38,771 nucleotides of DNA from Nemertoderma westbladi (taxonomy: Eukaryota; Xenacoelomorpha; Nemertodermatida; Nemertodermatidae): NCBI GenBank assembly GCA_032718475.1, contig JAUCBJ010003667.1, positions 47,501 through 86,271 of the forward strand. The letters are read 5' to 3'. The first letter of the stretch is position 1. Each line of letters begins with the position of its first letter. The position numbers and the translations under genes are program-made. Of the stretch, positions 18,641 to 27,909 are shown piece after piece. The notes beneath the pieces were generated by a model. The model searched no databases and was not told the origin of the DNA. It saw only the letters and a program-made list of their open reading frames with translations.

Positions 18641-19732
18641 ATGCCGTTAGATATTCATAGTTTAAATAAGAAAACTCTTGAACTCATTTTAGAAGTTCTC
18701 TACCAAAATGACCCCAATTTCACTATGCCAGCAACAAGGGCGGAAATCGAGACACAGTTGAGGGGCGAAAACCAAAACGCCGTACAGTTGGCCTATAACC
18801 ACCTTCAACATACGCAACTAGCGGGTGCTGTTATGGGAAACTTTCCTACAACACCTTTGACTACAAACGAAACGCGAGTTCCACAAACGATTAAACTCCC
18901 GGTGTTTTACGAGAAGGATACGCGAGTTTGGTTCGAACAAATAGAACAAATCTTAGAAGGTTCTCCGGAGACCGTTATGAAGAACAGTTTACTTCGCGTT
19001 CTCCCGACAAACGTGATATTCGACAGTGGAGCAAATGTGACTGATACATTCCACATCATAAAAAATTCGGTAATTAATTACGCGGATGACAGCGCCGATA
19101 GACGATTAAAGAAACTATTAAAGGATCAACAGTTGGGCGATAGAAAGCCGTCCGTTGCTCTTAGGCAACTAGAGCGTTTGGCGCCTAATAACGAAAACTT
19201 AGTACGTCTACGATTTCTGGAAATACTTCCGGAGCCGGTACGTTTAGCCTTGGTTTCTGTCGATGGTATACCCAATGACAAAATCGCGGAAATTGCGGAT
19301 CGGATGATGGAACAAATGACTGGATCTACACCATGGAATTCGGTTAACCAATTATCCACTTCCGGTAGTGTTGATAAAATGCCGGAAAGTCCAGTAAAAC
19401 CCGACTGGGAAAGAGCGATCGCAGATCAAATATTACAATTAACTGTGGCTGTTAATGCTTTACAAGCAAGTATCAAGCCTCAATACAATCGTTCACGTTC
19501 GTTTTCACGCGAGGGACGAGATCGGAATCGCAGTAGAAGTGGGAAATCTCCGTTTTGGTCTGACAACCGAAACAGAAATCGTTCGCAATCTAGATATGGA
19601 TCGTTTGACCCCGAGGGACGATTCTGTTGGTTCCATTGGCGATTTGGAAGAGAGTCTAGGAAGTGCGGTGATCCCTCTAAGTGTTCTTGGGATAAACCGG
19701 ATAATTCAAACAACCAGCAGTCGGGAAACTAA
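18641..19732 (+). CDS. gag: Gag polyprotein of the LTR retrotransposon
   Basis: 363 residues from an ATG 177 nt after the 5' LTR. It is the structural protein that packages element RNA in the cytoplasm. A capsid-like helical region, with PQTIKLPVFYEKDTRVWFEQ near residue 83 and QLGDRKPSVALRQL near 168, is followed by an Arg/Ser-rich basic segment (about 284-320) and an atypical zinc-knuckle-like CHCC motif: Cys329, His332, Cys342, Cys348. This CWFH-WRFG arrangement replaces the usual CCHC knuckle. The stop TAA at 19730 directly follows the slippery heptamer GGGAAAC, so most ribosomes should end here and a minority continue into pol. The frame is intact. Confidence 0.9.
   Translation: MPLDIHSLNKKTLELILEVLYQNDPNFTMPATRAEIETQLRGENQNAVQLAYNHLQHTQLAGAVMGNFPTTPLTTNETRVPQTIKLPVFYEKDTRVWFEQIEQILEGSPETVMKNSLLRVLPTNVIFDSGANVTDTFHIIKNSVINYADDSADRRLKKLLKDQQLGDRKPSVALRQLERLAPNNENLVRLRFLEILPEPVRLALVSVDGIPNDKIAEIADRMMEQMTGSTPWNSVNQLSTSGSVDKMPESPVKPDWERAIADQILQLTVAVNALQASIKPQYNRSRSFSREGRDRNRSRSGKSPFWSDNRNRNRSQSRYGSFDPEGRFCWFHWRFGRESRKCGDPSKCSWDKPDNSNNQQSGN
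19723..19729 (+). promoter_or_regulatory. -1 ribosomal frameshift heptamer GGGAAAC
   Basis: The gag frame reads TC-G GGA AAC TAA, so G GGA AAC is phased exactly as X XXY YYZ. A -1 slip gives GGG AAA CTA, which is the pol frame, open from 19705. The heptamer abuts the gag stop. Downstream, GACGGT (19756-19761) can pair with ACCGTC (19783-19788), and CTCCA (19737-19741) with TGGAG (19761-19765), as candidate stimulatory structure. The pairing is by eye and not folded. Confidence 0.75.
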
Positions 19733-22700
19733 AAAACTCCAACGGCAAGGCGGTTGACGGTGGAGTAAACTCGATATATATAACCGTCGTACCAGTAGGA
19801 GAATGTTTAGCTGATAGTGGTAGCGAGGCAAGTTGTTTACCTCTAAGTTATGCTTCCACAAATATGAAAAAAATTCCCCCATATTTAAATTTAAAAGCGG
19901 CTAACAAAACTGAAATTAATAGTTTGGGAATTAGAAAAATTAATTTTAAAATTCCAGAATTAAATAATAGTGAATATTCCTGGGAATTTTATGTGTGCGA
20001 TGTATCACAGCCAATTTTAGGAGCTGATTTTTTAAAACACAATCAACTTTTGGTGGATTGTGTAAATGATAGAATAATTCCATTATCCTGGGTTAAAGCG
20101 CCGTCTGGAAAATGGAATGCAAACCACAATAAGAAAACAAACAAACATACTAATCCTGAACCATCTGTACAGAGGATTACTTTAGAAAATCCTGTGTACT
20201 ACGATAAAGTTTTGGACATATTAAATAATTACCCCGAATTATTTACCCCAATTGATGTGAAAGAACCTGTGAAACATAATATTGAGCATAATATTTTGAC
20301 CAAAGGACCCCCAGCTTATTCTAAACCTCGTCGTTTATTTGGTTCACGTTTAGATATAGCCAAAGAAACTTTTAAAAAATGGGAAGAACAAGGTGTGTGT
20401 TACCGTGGAGAGTCTGAATATGCAACTCCCCTTCATATGGCTCCCCAACCAAATTCTACGAGTACACCATGGAGAGCCTGTGGTGATTTTCGTTGTTTAA
20501 ATGCACAAACTATTCCTGACCAATATCCGATGCCCAATTTAAATGATTTGACAAGTAATTTACATGGATGTACAATATTTTCAAAATTAGATTTGACAGC
20601 TGCCTATACGCAAATTCCAATTGCGAAGGTTGACCAACCAAAAGCAGCAGTTGTAACTCCTTTTGGCTTATTTATTTTCAAAAGAATGCCTTATGGTTTA
20701 CGGAATGCTTCAAAAACTTTTCAAAGACTGATGGATTCTGTGTTACAGGATACACCATATACATGGGTTTACCTTGATGATGTGCTAGTTTCAAGTAAAT
20801 CGTGTGAAGAACATCTAAAACATTTAAAGAGCGTTCTCAGTAAATTAGCTGAATTCGGCCTGAAATTAAAGCCTGAAAAGTGCAAATTTTTCTGTACAGG
20901 TGTAAAATTTGTTGGTGTCTGGATTTCGGCTGATGGAATAAAACCACTTCCAGAACAAATAGACGCAATTTCTAAATTTGAAAGACCAGTTACCACAAAG
21001 TCATTGAAAAGGTTCCTCGGAATGTGTGGATTTTACCACAAATTTGTTCCACATTTTTCAGGCACTGCTACTCCATTAACTGATATGACTAGAGTAAAAG
21101 GTAAAAATAACGCAAAACTGGAATGGACAGAAAAATCTATAGACGCATTCAATAAATTGAAAGAAGCATTACGAAATTCTGTTACTTTAGCTTTTCCACG
21201 ATCAAACACTAAGTTGGAGTTGGCAACTGATGCATCCGATGTAGCAGCAGGTGCTGTGTTGCATCAGGTTGCGGTTAATAATGTCAAGGAACCAGTAGCA
21301 TTCTTTTCAGCTAAATTTACGGCTACTGAATCTCGAAAATCGACTTTCGATCGCGAGTTATTATCTGTCTATATGGCTTTGAAACACTTTAAATGGTTAA
21401 TGGGAACAGATTTTGAAATTAAAACCGATCATAAATCATTGGTATATGCATTAAATATGAAAAATCCTACACCTCAGCAGGCGAGATGGTTATCATACAT
21501 TTCGGAATTCGATTGTAATATTTCTCATGTATCTGGCAGTTTAAACGTTGTGGCCGATGCATTATCCAGAAGTACAGCTGCTGTAACTGTAGAGTTTGAT
21601 AAAACACTGGCTGAAAGTCAGGCAAGAGATACGGATCTAATAAATTATTTACAAAAAACTTCTTTACCAACGATGAAATTTCGAATTGGAGATTCCAGTA
21701 TATGGTGTGATGCCAGAAATAAATACTTACGGCCATATGTTCCAACTACAATGAGATATCAAATCTTTAAACAACTCCATGAATTGGCTCATACTGGTAA
21801 TAAAGCTACTCTTAAATTGATATCGGATAAATATATTTGGCCTGGAATCAGGAAGGATGTGCAAAAATGGTGTAAAGAATGCGTACGTTGCCAGCAGTGC
21901 AAAGTAATAAGACATACAAAAGCTCCAGTGGGAACAATTCCGACGACTGGACGTTTTCAAACAATACATATCGACATTGTTGGCCCTCTACCACCTTCCA
22001 AAGGAAATCAATATATAGTAACAATGATAGACAGATTCACCAGATGGCCAGAAGCTGTCCCTACAAGTCGAATAGACGCAGAAATTGTAGCAAAAGCACT
22101 AATAAAAACATGGATTACTAGATTTGGAGTTCCAAGAGAATTGATCTCGGACAGGGGTACTCAGTTTGAATCCCAAGTATGGTCTGAGGTAATGAAATTA
22201 TTAGGAATACAACGTTCTAGAACAACCAGCTATCACCCACAGTGTAATGGGGCTATAGAAAGATGGCATCGAACTCTAAAGAATGCATTACGAACTCACA
22301 CGGAGAAAACTCAAACCTGGTCGGATTCACTACCATTAATAATGTTGGGACTGAGATCTAGTTTAGCAAATGATGAGGGATACAGCCCAACACAATTAGT
22401 TTATGGTGGAACAGTAGACTTACCTCAACAATATTTCATACCAACGAACTCTGAAAGAGATATAGATAACTTACCGAAATTCATGGAGGATCTGATGAAA
22501 TCAGTAAATTCGTTTGCAATTCCAGAAAGAAAACACAATAAACCATCATATATTCCTGCTTCTATGGACTCAGTGAAACAGGTGTGGCTAAGAAAGGAAC
22601 GCCGCAAGTCATCCTTAAGTGATCGTTATACAGGGCCATACAAAATACAAGAAAGAGATAATAAAACTGTGACCATTGAAATAAATGGAAAACTCCAGAA

Positions 22701-22929
22701 AGTATCCATAGATCGAACAAAACCAGCATTTATTGCTAATCAAGACACCGAAATAAATGATTTCACGGCCAAATTACTTCCATCCAAAACTAAAAGTAAT
22801 ATATTGACCAATGATTGTAATAAATTCTTGAGAAATTCATCCCAAAATATTCCTTCACAAACGAGATCTGGTCGAGTGTACAATAAAGTTAATTTTAATT
22901 TAAATAAAAATGAAATATTTTCAATATAA
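19726..22929 (+). CDS. pol: Pol polyprotein (protease, RT, RNase H, integrase)
   Basis: Reached by the -1 shift. The first in-frame ATG (19864) is inside the protease, so it is unlikely to be the true start. Residue numbers here count from that ATG. Aspartic protease: CLADSGSEASCLP just upstream of it, with ILGADF at 51-56. Reverse transcriptase: SKLDLTAAYTQ, then the catalytic YLDD at 303-306. RNase H: TDASD with Asp456, FDRELL and TDHKSL. Integrase: zinc finger His639, His643, Cys673, Cys676; catalytic Asp704, Asp763 and Glu799 (D-x35-E). The tail, about 220 residues after the last catalytic residue, has no chromodomain that I can see. All catalytic residues are present and no stop or frameshift interrupts the 1,021 codons after the ATG. 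The domain order with integrase last is diagnostic of Ty3/gypsy. Confidence 0.93.
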   Translation, partial: KLKNSNGKAVDGGVNSIYITVVPVGECLADSGSEASCLPLSYASTNMKKIPPYLNLKAANKTEINSLGIRKINFKIPELNNSEYSWEFYVCDVSQPILGADFLKHNQLLVDCVNDRIIPLSWVKAPSGKWNANHNKKTNKHTNPEPSVQRITLENPVYYDKVLDILNNYPELFTPIDVKEPVKHNIEHNILTKGPPAYSKPRRLFGSRLDIAKETFKKWEEQGVCYRGESEYATPLHMAPQPNSTSTPWRACGDFRCLNAQTIPDQYPMPNLNDLTSNLHGCTIFSKLDLTAAYTQIPIAKVDQPKAAVVTPFGLFIFKRMPYGLRNASKTFQRLMDSVLQDTPYTWVYLDDVLVSSKSCEEHLKHLKSVLSKLAEFGLKLKPEKCKFFCTGVKFVGVWISADGIKPLPEQIDAISKFERPVTTKSLKRFLGMCGFYHKFVPHFSGTATPLTDMTRVKGKNNAKLEWTEKSIDAFNKLKEALRNSVTLAFPRSNTKLELATDASDVAAGAVLHQVAVNNVKEPVAFFSAKFTATESRKSTFDRELLSVYMALKHFKWLMGTDFEIKTDHKSLVYALNMKNPTPQQARWLSYISEFDCNISHVSGSLNVVADALSRSTAAVTVEFDKTLAESQARDTDLINYLQKTSLPTMKFRIGDSSIWCDARNKYLRPYVPTTMRYQIFKQLHELAHTGNKATLKLISDKYIWPGIRKDVQKWCKECVRCQQCKVIRHTKAPVGTIPTTGRFQTIHIDIVGPLPPSKGNQYIVTMIDRFTRWPEAVPTSRIDAEIVAKALIKTWITRFGVPRELISDRGTQFESQVWSEVMKLLGIQRSRTTSYHPQCNGAIERWHRTLKNALRTHTEKTQTWSDSLPLIMLGLRSSLANDEGYSPTQLVYGGTVDLPQQYFIPTNSERDIDNLPKFMEDLMKSVNSFAIPERKHNKPSYIPASMDSVKQVWLRKERRKSSLSDRYTGPYKIQERDNKTVTIEINGKLQKVSIDRTKPAFIANQDTEINDFTAKLLPSKTKSNILTNDCNKFLRNSSQNIPSQTRSGRVYNKVNFNLNKNEIFSI

Positions 22930-22949
22930 ATGACGCTCCGCGTCTGATC

Positions 22950-22956
22950 GGAGGGG
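22950..22956 (+). promoter_or_regulatory. Polypurine tract
   Basis: GGAGGGG, 3 nt before the 3' LTR, is the expected plus-strand primer. Confidence 0.7.
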
Positions 22957-22959
22957 TAT

Positions 22960-23162
22960 TGTAGTAAGAATTATTATCTGTAGTAAGAATTTATATTGTA
23001 CAGTGTAGGACTGTAGGAGTGGTACCGGTACGGTGTTGTATTTGGAATGCTATATTGCTGTATTATGGAGATTAATTATTGATATTAATATAGTCGACTA
23101 AAATACATTTATATATATTATATTCTTATTAACTGCCGACAGCGGGATTGGGGAAGATTACA
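22960..23162 (+). repeat. 3' LTR
   Basis: 203 bp, identical to the 5' LTR. It begins 30 bp after the pol stop codon. Confidence 0.95.
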
Positions 23163-23167
23163 ACGAC
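23163..23167. repeat. LTR retrotransposon TSD, right
   Basis: ACGAC, matching 18257-18261. Confidence 0.85.
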
Positions 23168-23417
23168 ATTTCAAATAAGTAAAATAAAGTCTACGGAGGT
23201 GGTTAAACATTGCTAAATAGACATTTTTTAAGGGCTTGATGAATGGGAATAACTGAGAAATTGAAAAATCCGGCCAGGCCACCAGTAAGAAAAGGTGTCG
23301 ATCTATCATCATACCAAATTTCGTAGCATTTTATTAAAATTTGAAAAAAAATAGGGGGGGGGGGGGGGGGGGCTCCGACCCCCTAAAAATTGTTGTTGTA
23401 TTAAGGGTTATGTTGTG
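23168..23417. mobile_element. Palindromic MITE, copy 2, right part
   Basis: Continues the right arm interrupted at 18261. ATTTCAAATAAGTAAAATAA through a 19-G tract (23354-23372) and CTCCGACCCCCTAAAAAT to TTATGTTGTG|TA is the inverted complement of 17778-18030. The arms have diverged by several percent, so the MITE is much older than the LTR insertion. Confidence 0.85.
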
Positions 23418-23999
23418 TAATTTGTTTTAGAACAAGCAATATTTAAACAAAATAAAATATTTGGAGTATAATGAAAATAATGTTCTACATTATTTACCAT
23501 GCAATGAATTAATTATTAGTGAAAAACGTACAAACCGCTCGCCGCCGCCGCTCAAAAAGTAGAGTAAGTTCTAAGAGGGCATTGAGCTGTAGCGGCAATA
23601 TCGTGGTTATCAGGGACAGCCCCTGTCGATCGCGTGGTGTATCATGGACTTTACAATGTTTCAAAAAAAGTTAAAACAAAATTAATAGAACTACCGTTAA
23701 TATTATAAAGTTTTATGGTAGCTATTAGTTATGTATGAATAAAGACCGGTTTACACAACTTCTAGAACATGCTGGCAGGGGCGACTACACAACACCAAAA
23801 ATTGTTTTAGAAAAATTTAGATCGGGAATTAACATTAACTCATTAGGATTAGAAGTTGAATCCGGCGATGACCTTATAATAATAATAATAATAATGGCTT
23901 ATTAACGTGCCCCCTTCTAACATTAGTCATGCAGAGGGCACCGTAATCAAATGTATAGTTCTGCACATTATTTAAATACAAATACTAAGAGATCACTCA
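23418..23999. other. Spacer with (AAT)n microsatellite
   Basis: A TTCTAGAAC word recurs at 23759. An (AAT/ATA)n run lies at about 23875-23894. A GC-richer patch at 23535-23640 (CGCTCGCCGCCGCCGCTC) is of unknown role. No gene seen. Confidence 0.45.
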
Positions 24000-24240
24000 C
24001 ATCTTTAAGGCCAGTGTCCTTTAAGATGCGTCTCAAGAAAGTCATGGGCTGTCCACCATGCTTAATTTCTCCATGGGGCCGCCAAAGCACTCGATTGTGC
24101 ACAGGCTGGTCCTCACGGCGAAAACAGTGTCCTGCAAAGGGGAGGCGGCTTTGTTCAAGTATCAAGCTTTGGGGGACCAATTAGACATCTCCAATGTTAT
24201 GTAGTGTCTGATTGGAGATGTGTGCATTGTACTTGACACT
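24000..24240 (-). pseudogene. RTE-like LINE C-terminal fragment
   Basis: The minus strand (frame 23968-24180) reads LPFAGHCFRREDQPVHNRVLW and GGQPMTFLRRILKDTGLKD, the same tail protein as the LINE at 13941-14863. At DNA level it is colinear with 14066-14302 with many substitutions. It stops at ACTTGACAC, where an unrelated segment begins. It has no terminal (TAG)n tail, so it is an internal fragment. Confidence 0.8.
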
Positions 24241-24640
24241 AATCAACCTGGAAAACGGTCACGTCGTCCACTTTCTCCAAGGCTCCGATTAGGAGGACAT
24301 TCAGGGCGACCCGACAGCCATGCTCGGTTATGGCTGCGGAATACTACCGCTGATATGCTCCTTACGACTACGGGACGTCTGCAACCAACCACCATCGCCA
24401 CCATATACTCCCAGCGCCTGATCTGTCGTTGGCTCTGACAACGCCGGACATGCAAGCTGCAGGTCACCAGTTCGATCCCACCTGGACGTCATTGCCGACT
24501 TTGTTAAGACTGTTATTTCGTTATGGGGATTTTCGACGGCGGTGATTTTATTTCTGATGTAAGTTTTCAGGTTTGTCTTTCTAGTCCGTCTGTATGACGG
24601 AATGTACGTTTTTCTGTTTGCTTGTAAGTCAAAAAAATAA
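24241..24640 (+). mobile_element. Possible tRNA-derived SINE or other short repeat
   Basis: GC-richer than its flanks. GGTCACCAGTTCGATCCCAC at 24461-24480 looks like a tRNA B-box with T-stem, and it is followed by a tail with AATAATAAAA at about 24640. No convincing A-box was found at the proper distance. The minus-strand frames here look like read-through of non-coding DNA. Confidence 0.35.
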
Positions 24641-25402
24641 TAAAACACAGGACATAAGGTAAAATGATCGCTATGCTGTGTGTATGGGGGATTTCTAGGT
24701 CGGTAATTTCATTTCCGATGTCAATTTTGATATTTGGTGTAACTCAAGAGTTAAAAAAATTAAACCGGTTTACTTTTTACCTTTTTTATTATCTGTGTTG
24801 AACAGCGTTTGCAGGAGTTGAGGTTAGACATAAACATGTTATTGATTTTCAAACGAATAATTTTTTCGCCATTATTTCTCACCCGTTAGTTAGACTGATG
24901 AGAATTAAATCCATGCCATATATTTAAGTAAAGGTATAATAATGGTAATAGGTAGGGTTGGTATGTATGTGATAATTGGAAAGTAACCTGCCATCGGTTT
25001 GGATATAATATTAATATAAACTATAATAATTATTATTAATATATTCCTGATTGCTGATAATAAAATTTATAATTATAAGTATAACTATTAATAATACCAT
25101 GAACTTATATTAATATTATTTAATATACAATGAAAATAATAGATTTGTTTAATTAATAACGATAAATTTGAAAGAAAACAACATAAAAATTGGCATATCA
25201 AGGACTCTAGCACACTGGGGGTATTGACTGCCACTATGGACGCGACAAAGTAAACAATACTGCGAATGCTGAGACCAAAAATATCATAAATTCAATAACC
25301 AATACCAAACAGTAGCTCCTCACGAAACGCTGGTCTTCTCCCATGTAAATAAAAATATTTACTTATATAGTTTACACTCCCCCCCCCCCCCCTCGCCCCT
25401 AC
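24641..25402. other. AT-rich interval
   Basis: No gene recognised. A 14-C tract at 25379-25392 lies just 3' of the minus-strand terminal exon. No AATAAA in the expected orientation was seen close to that exon's stop. Confidence 0.4.
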
Positions 25403-25691
25403 CTAGGTAGGGAAGAATTCACACTCATTTCTAGTCCGTTCCAAGTCGTGAATTCGTGAGCGAATGTAAGCTACGCGTTGGTCTTGCAAGGTGCTTTGTA
25501 TCTCGGAAACCCGCACCAAGGACCGGGTGAACTTGAGGTCCGCATTTATTTGACTGAGACTGACGCTCATGGTGCGGTATGCGTTCCGTTGCAGCATGTC
25601 TCCGTGTCGTTCTATGAGTTCCGATGGCCACGCAATCACGTGTTGGATGAGCGCAGGTTCGAAGTGTTGCTCCAAAGACGGCGGTAAAAAC
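25403..25691 (-). CDS. Terminal exon of an unrecognised cellular protein
   Basis: On the minus strand a clean acceptor (TTTTCTGTCTTTCAG|G) opens a frame of about 96 codons that ends at TAG (25403-25405). The protein is well composed and helical. It runs from LPPSLEQHFEPALIQHVIAW through a middle section (SELIERHGDML and RTMSVSLSQINADLKFTRSL) into RVSEIQSTLQDQRVAYIRSR and a last charged helix ending RTRNECEFFPT. Two bases of the first codon come from an upstream exon that is not found nearby. The composition, splice site and lack of TE signatures argue for a genuine host exon. It resembles the coiled-coil tail of a larger cytoplasmic protein, but I cannot name the family. A nearby upstream exon would be at higher coordinates; none is evident in 25700-26000. 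Confidence 0.5.
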
Positions 25692-25998
25692 CTGAAAGAC
25701 AGAAAACAGTTCAGATTATATACTAATGTAATAAAGTAATCTTTATTATAGAACATCTCCTAGCTAGAGTTACTTATTTCAGTGTCCATGACATAACCCC
25801 CCCCCCCCCCCCCCAATTTTTTTTAAATAGCAGTCATTGATATGGGATCGAATCGAACGAATTTGAATGAATCGATAATCGGAAGAAACATTGAGATTCG
25901 ATTCGACTTTTTAAATTAAACAAATTGAATTTTATCGTCTGAAAACTGCATTGTTGGCTTGATAATATCCTAAACTCAATCGAAGCACTAGTAGATGA
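25692..25998. other. Spacer with poly-C tract
   Basis: An 18-C tract at 25797-25814 is followed by AATTTTTTTTAAAT, echoing the C-tract/AATTTTTT junction of the two palindromic MITEs. It may be a MITE relic. Nothing else seen. Confidence 0.45.
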
Positions 25999-26529
25999 AC
26001 CACTGCGAAGTCAATCTATCAATTATTGCCCTCCAAATTTAAAAAACTATCAGCCATTCGCACACAATTTAATACATTCTCTGAAAAAAATTTGCAATTT
26101 GCAATCACAAACCCGTTCAGTAAAGACGGCAAATCCGCAAACAAACTAAGAACCTATTCGCTATTTAAAAGCACATTAATACATGAACAATATTTGACCA
26201 ATATGCCATTTAAAACACGCCAAATATTAACACGGTTTAGAATCAGCAATCACACCTATAGGATAGAGACAGGTCGTTATGATAAAACCCCCCTGGAAAG
26301 TAGATTGTGTAGTGATGAATCAATAGAGGATGAGAAACACATTGTAATTAGGTGCCCCAAATTATATAATCAACGAGAAAAACTATTTTCAAGCTTAGAT
26401 ACAACGACGAATTTACTTTTAAATAATTTAGACGATAATATGAAATTCTATAGCATAATGAAATGTGATGGCAGAACAACTAACTTTCTTGTAGAATTGC
26501 TCAATACGGCATATGAACTTCTAAATTAA
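25999..26529 (+). pseudogene. LINE ORF2 C-terminal fragment (CR1/L2/Jockey-type tail)
   Basis: An open plus-strand frame without a proper start (it opens after a stop at 25996). It reads the conserved post-RT tail of LINE ORF2: KLRTYSLFKSTLIHEQYL, then RQILTRFRISNHTYRIETGR, then RLC through IEDEKHIVIRCPKLYNQREK. This Cys-x-IEDExH-x-x-x-x-CP-x-Y-x-x-x-R pattern is typical. The family differs from the minus-strand RTE-like fragments. It is 5'-truncated; the C-terminal 170 codons are intact, so the copy is fairly young. Confidence 0.75.
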
Positions 26530-27249
26530 TACGAAGTGTACGAACTCCTGAATTAATACGAAGTGTACGAACTCCTAATACGAACTTCTAAATTAAAAGA
26601 ATTTCGATCTCCCTGTAAACCAAATAAGTTCGTAATCCAACTACTCGTAACGAGTGCGGCCCAACTTCCTTCTCATGTCACTTATTTTATTTTATTCAAT
26701 TTGCTTTGCATTACAGTAGGTAATTCCGTTTAGATCTGGCTCTCATTGTTTTGTGTATCTGTAGGCCTATTTAGTACCTATGCTTTATTGGTTGGCCATA
26801 AACTCTTAAACATTTATACTGTAGGTATAATTACTGTTCATTACGTATACGTATGTATTGCCATGACCCTTATTGGGATAAAGGCCAATCTGAATAATAA
26901 TAATAAGAAGATGAGTTGTCTTCTTCTCAAGAGGGGGGAAGAGATCCTCTTTATTTACCATAACTTGATAAAGTTTGAAATAAATTTCAAATGATTTGAG
27001 TTGATATGTTATTTATTGACTTGAGTTGATCTTGATAGCATTATAATATTAAAAACTATTCAGATTAGTTGTTTGACTCTTTCAGAATATCGAGTAAACT
27101 TGTCGTGATGTCCTGGCGATATTTTTGGCAGCTGAGAATTAAATTAAAATTATTTTTAAAAGAAAAGGTGACCGGATTACCCGATGGCAGATTTTGCCCA
27201 AAATCCGCCGGATATCCGGTGCACCCCTACATAAAGCTGATAATTAAAT
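26530..27249. other. Interval with short direct repeats
   Basis: 26527-26590 holds three tandem copies of a CGAA(G/C)T(G/T)(T/C)(A/T)... word (AATTAATACGAAGTGTACGA), probably the 3' tail of the LINE above. The remainder is AT-rich and unassigned. Confidence 0.45.
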
Positions 27250-27545
27250 ATTTTTTTAATTTGGTTGACGTCTACCCGGTGTTCAGTTGGCACACCGATG
27301 TCTCCTTTCTTATGGAGAGGCTTTAGTTGACCTTTAGTCTAAATTGGTGGTGGCTTTTCCCCTTTCAGCCCCCTGTTTCTATAGGTAGCGTCTTGTCATA
27401 TGTTTTCCTTGTAGGGCTAACCTCGATGTACTTTGGTGGCTGCCCCAGCAAGTTGCAGAAGTGGTCTTTCCATCTCCCAACACTTTCTTCAGGACTGTCA
27501 GCTTTTAGGCGCCCCTTAGTAAAAGTTTTCCAACCAGATACCTAA
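27250..27545 (-). pseudogene. RTE-like LINE linker/RT N-terminal fragment
   Basis: The minus strand reads WKTFTKGRLKADSPEESVGR followed by WKDHFCNLLGQPPKY and LPIETG. This is the (R)W-K-x-H-F-x-x-L-L-x-x-P linker between endonuclease and RT. After a break comes LKPLHKKGDIGVPTEHR, the K-K-G-D block at the start of the RT. Frame breaks show it is dead. It covers a part of the element not present in the other LINE fragments of the window. Confidence 0.7.
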
Positions 27546-27909
27546 TTTACAGTTTGCCAGGTAAATCTTGATTGTTGTTGCTGTTGAATACTTTCAACAG
27601 CGACATACAAAAATGACAGATACAGAGACAGAAGTGTAACTGTAATGTCATCAGAAAGCCCCAAAAGATTTCCCGTCCAACCAGCTATTGCAACATCGCC
27701 GCCAGTCGGTAGAAAGTAAGATTGGGGCCAAATTACTTCATAAACCCTGTAGAAACTTAGGAAAGTTAGAAACTTGGCATATTTGTCTAATTTTAATCAA
27801 CGGCCTGTAGTTTGATTACCGGGTTCGGTTAAGGTACATATGATTATTTTACTTTACACCAAAATTTTATTTAAGATTTCATTAAGATTAAATTTTCCAA
27901 ATATGATTT
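27546..27909. other. Spacer before the 39-bp array
   Basis: No feature recognised. Confidence 0.4.

Larger units (their letters stand above)
18262..23162 (+). mobile_element. Complete Ty3/gypsy (CsRn1-like) LTR retrotransposon
   Basis: A 4,901-bp element with two identical 203-bp LTRs (TG...CA), a 5-bp TSD, a primer-binding site, gag, a -1 frameshift site, pol in PR-RT-RNaseH-IN order, and a polypurine tract. There is no envelope frame. A tRNA-Trp-type primer site and a gag motif of the form C-x2-H-x9-C-x5-C are the recognised traits of the CsRn1 clade, first described in a trematode and since found in many invertebrates. Identical LTRs and unbroken frames indicate a very recent insertion, possibly still competent. 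It is nested in a palindromic MITE and its left edge is present in the second duplication copy. Confidence 0.92.

Noticed and set aside
22930-22959. Search for an envelope frame after pol
   Set aside because: Only 30 bp separate the pol stop and the 3' LTR, so there is no room for one.
24220-24648. Minus- and plus-strand frames over the GC-richer segment
   Set aside because: Overlapping frames on both strands, no motif, and a tRNA-like B-box suggests a SINE.
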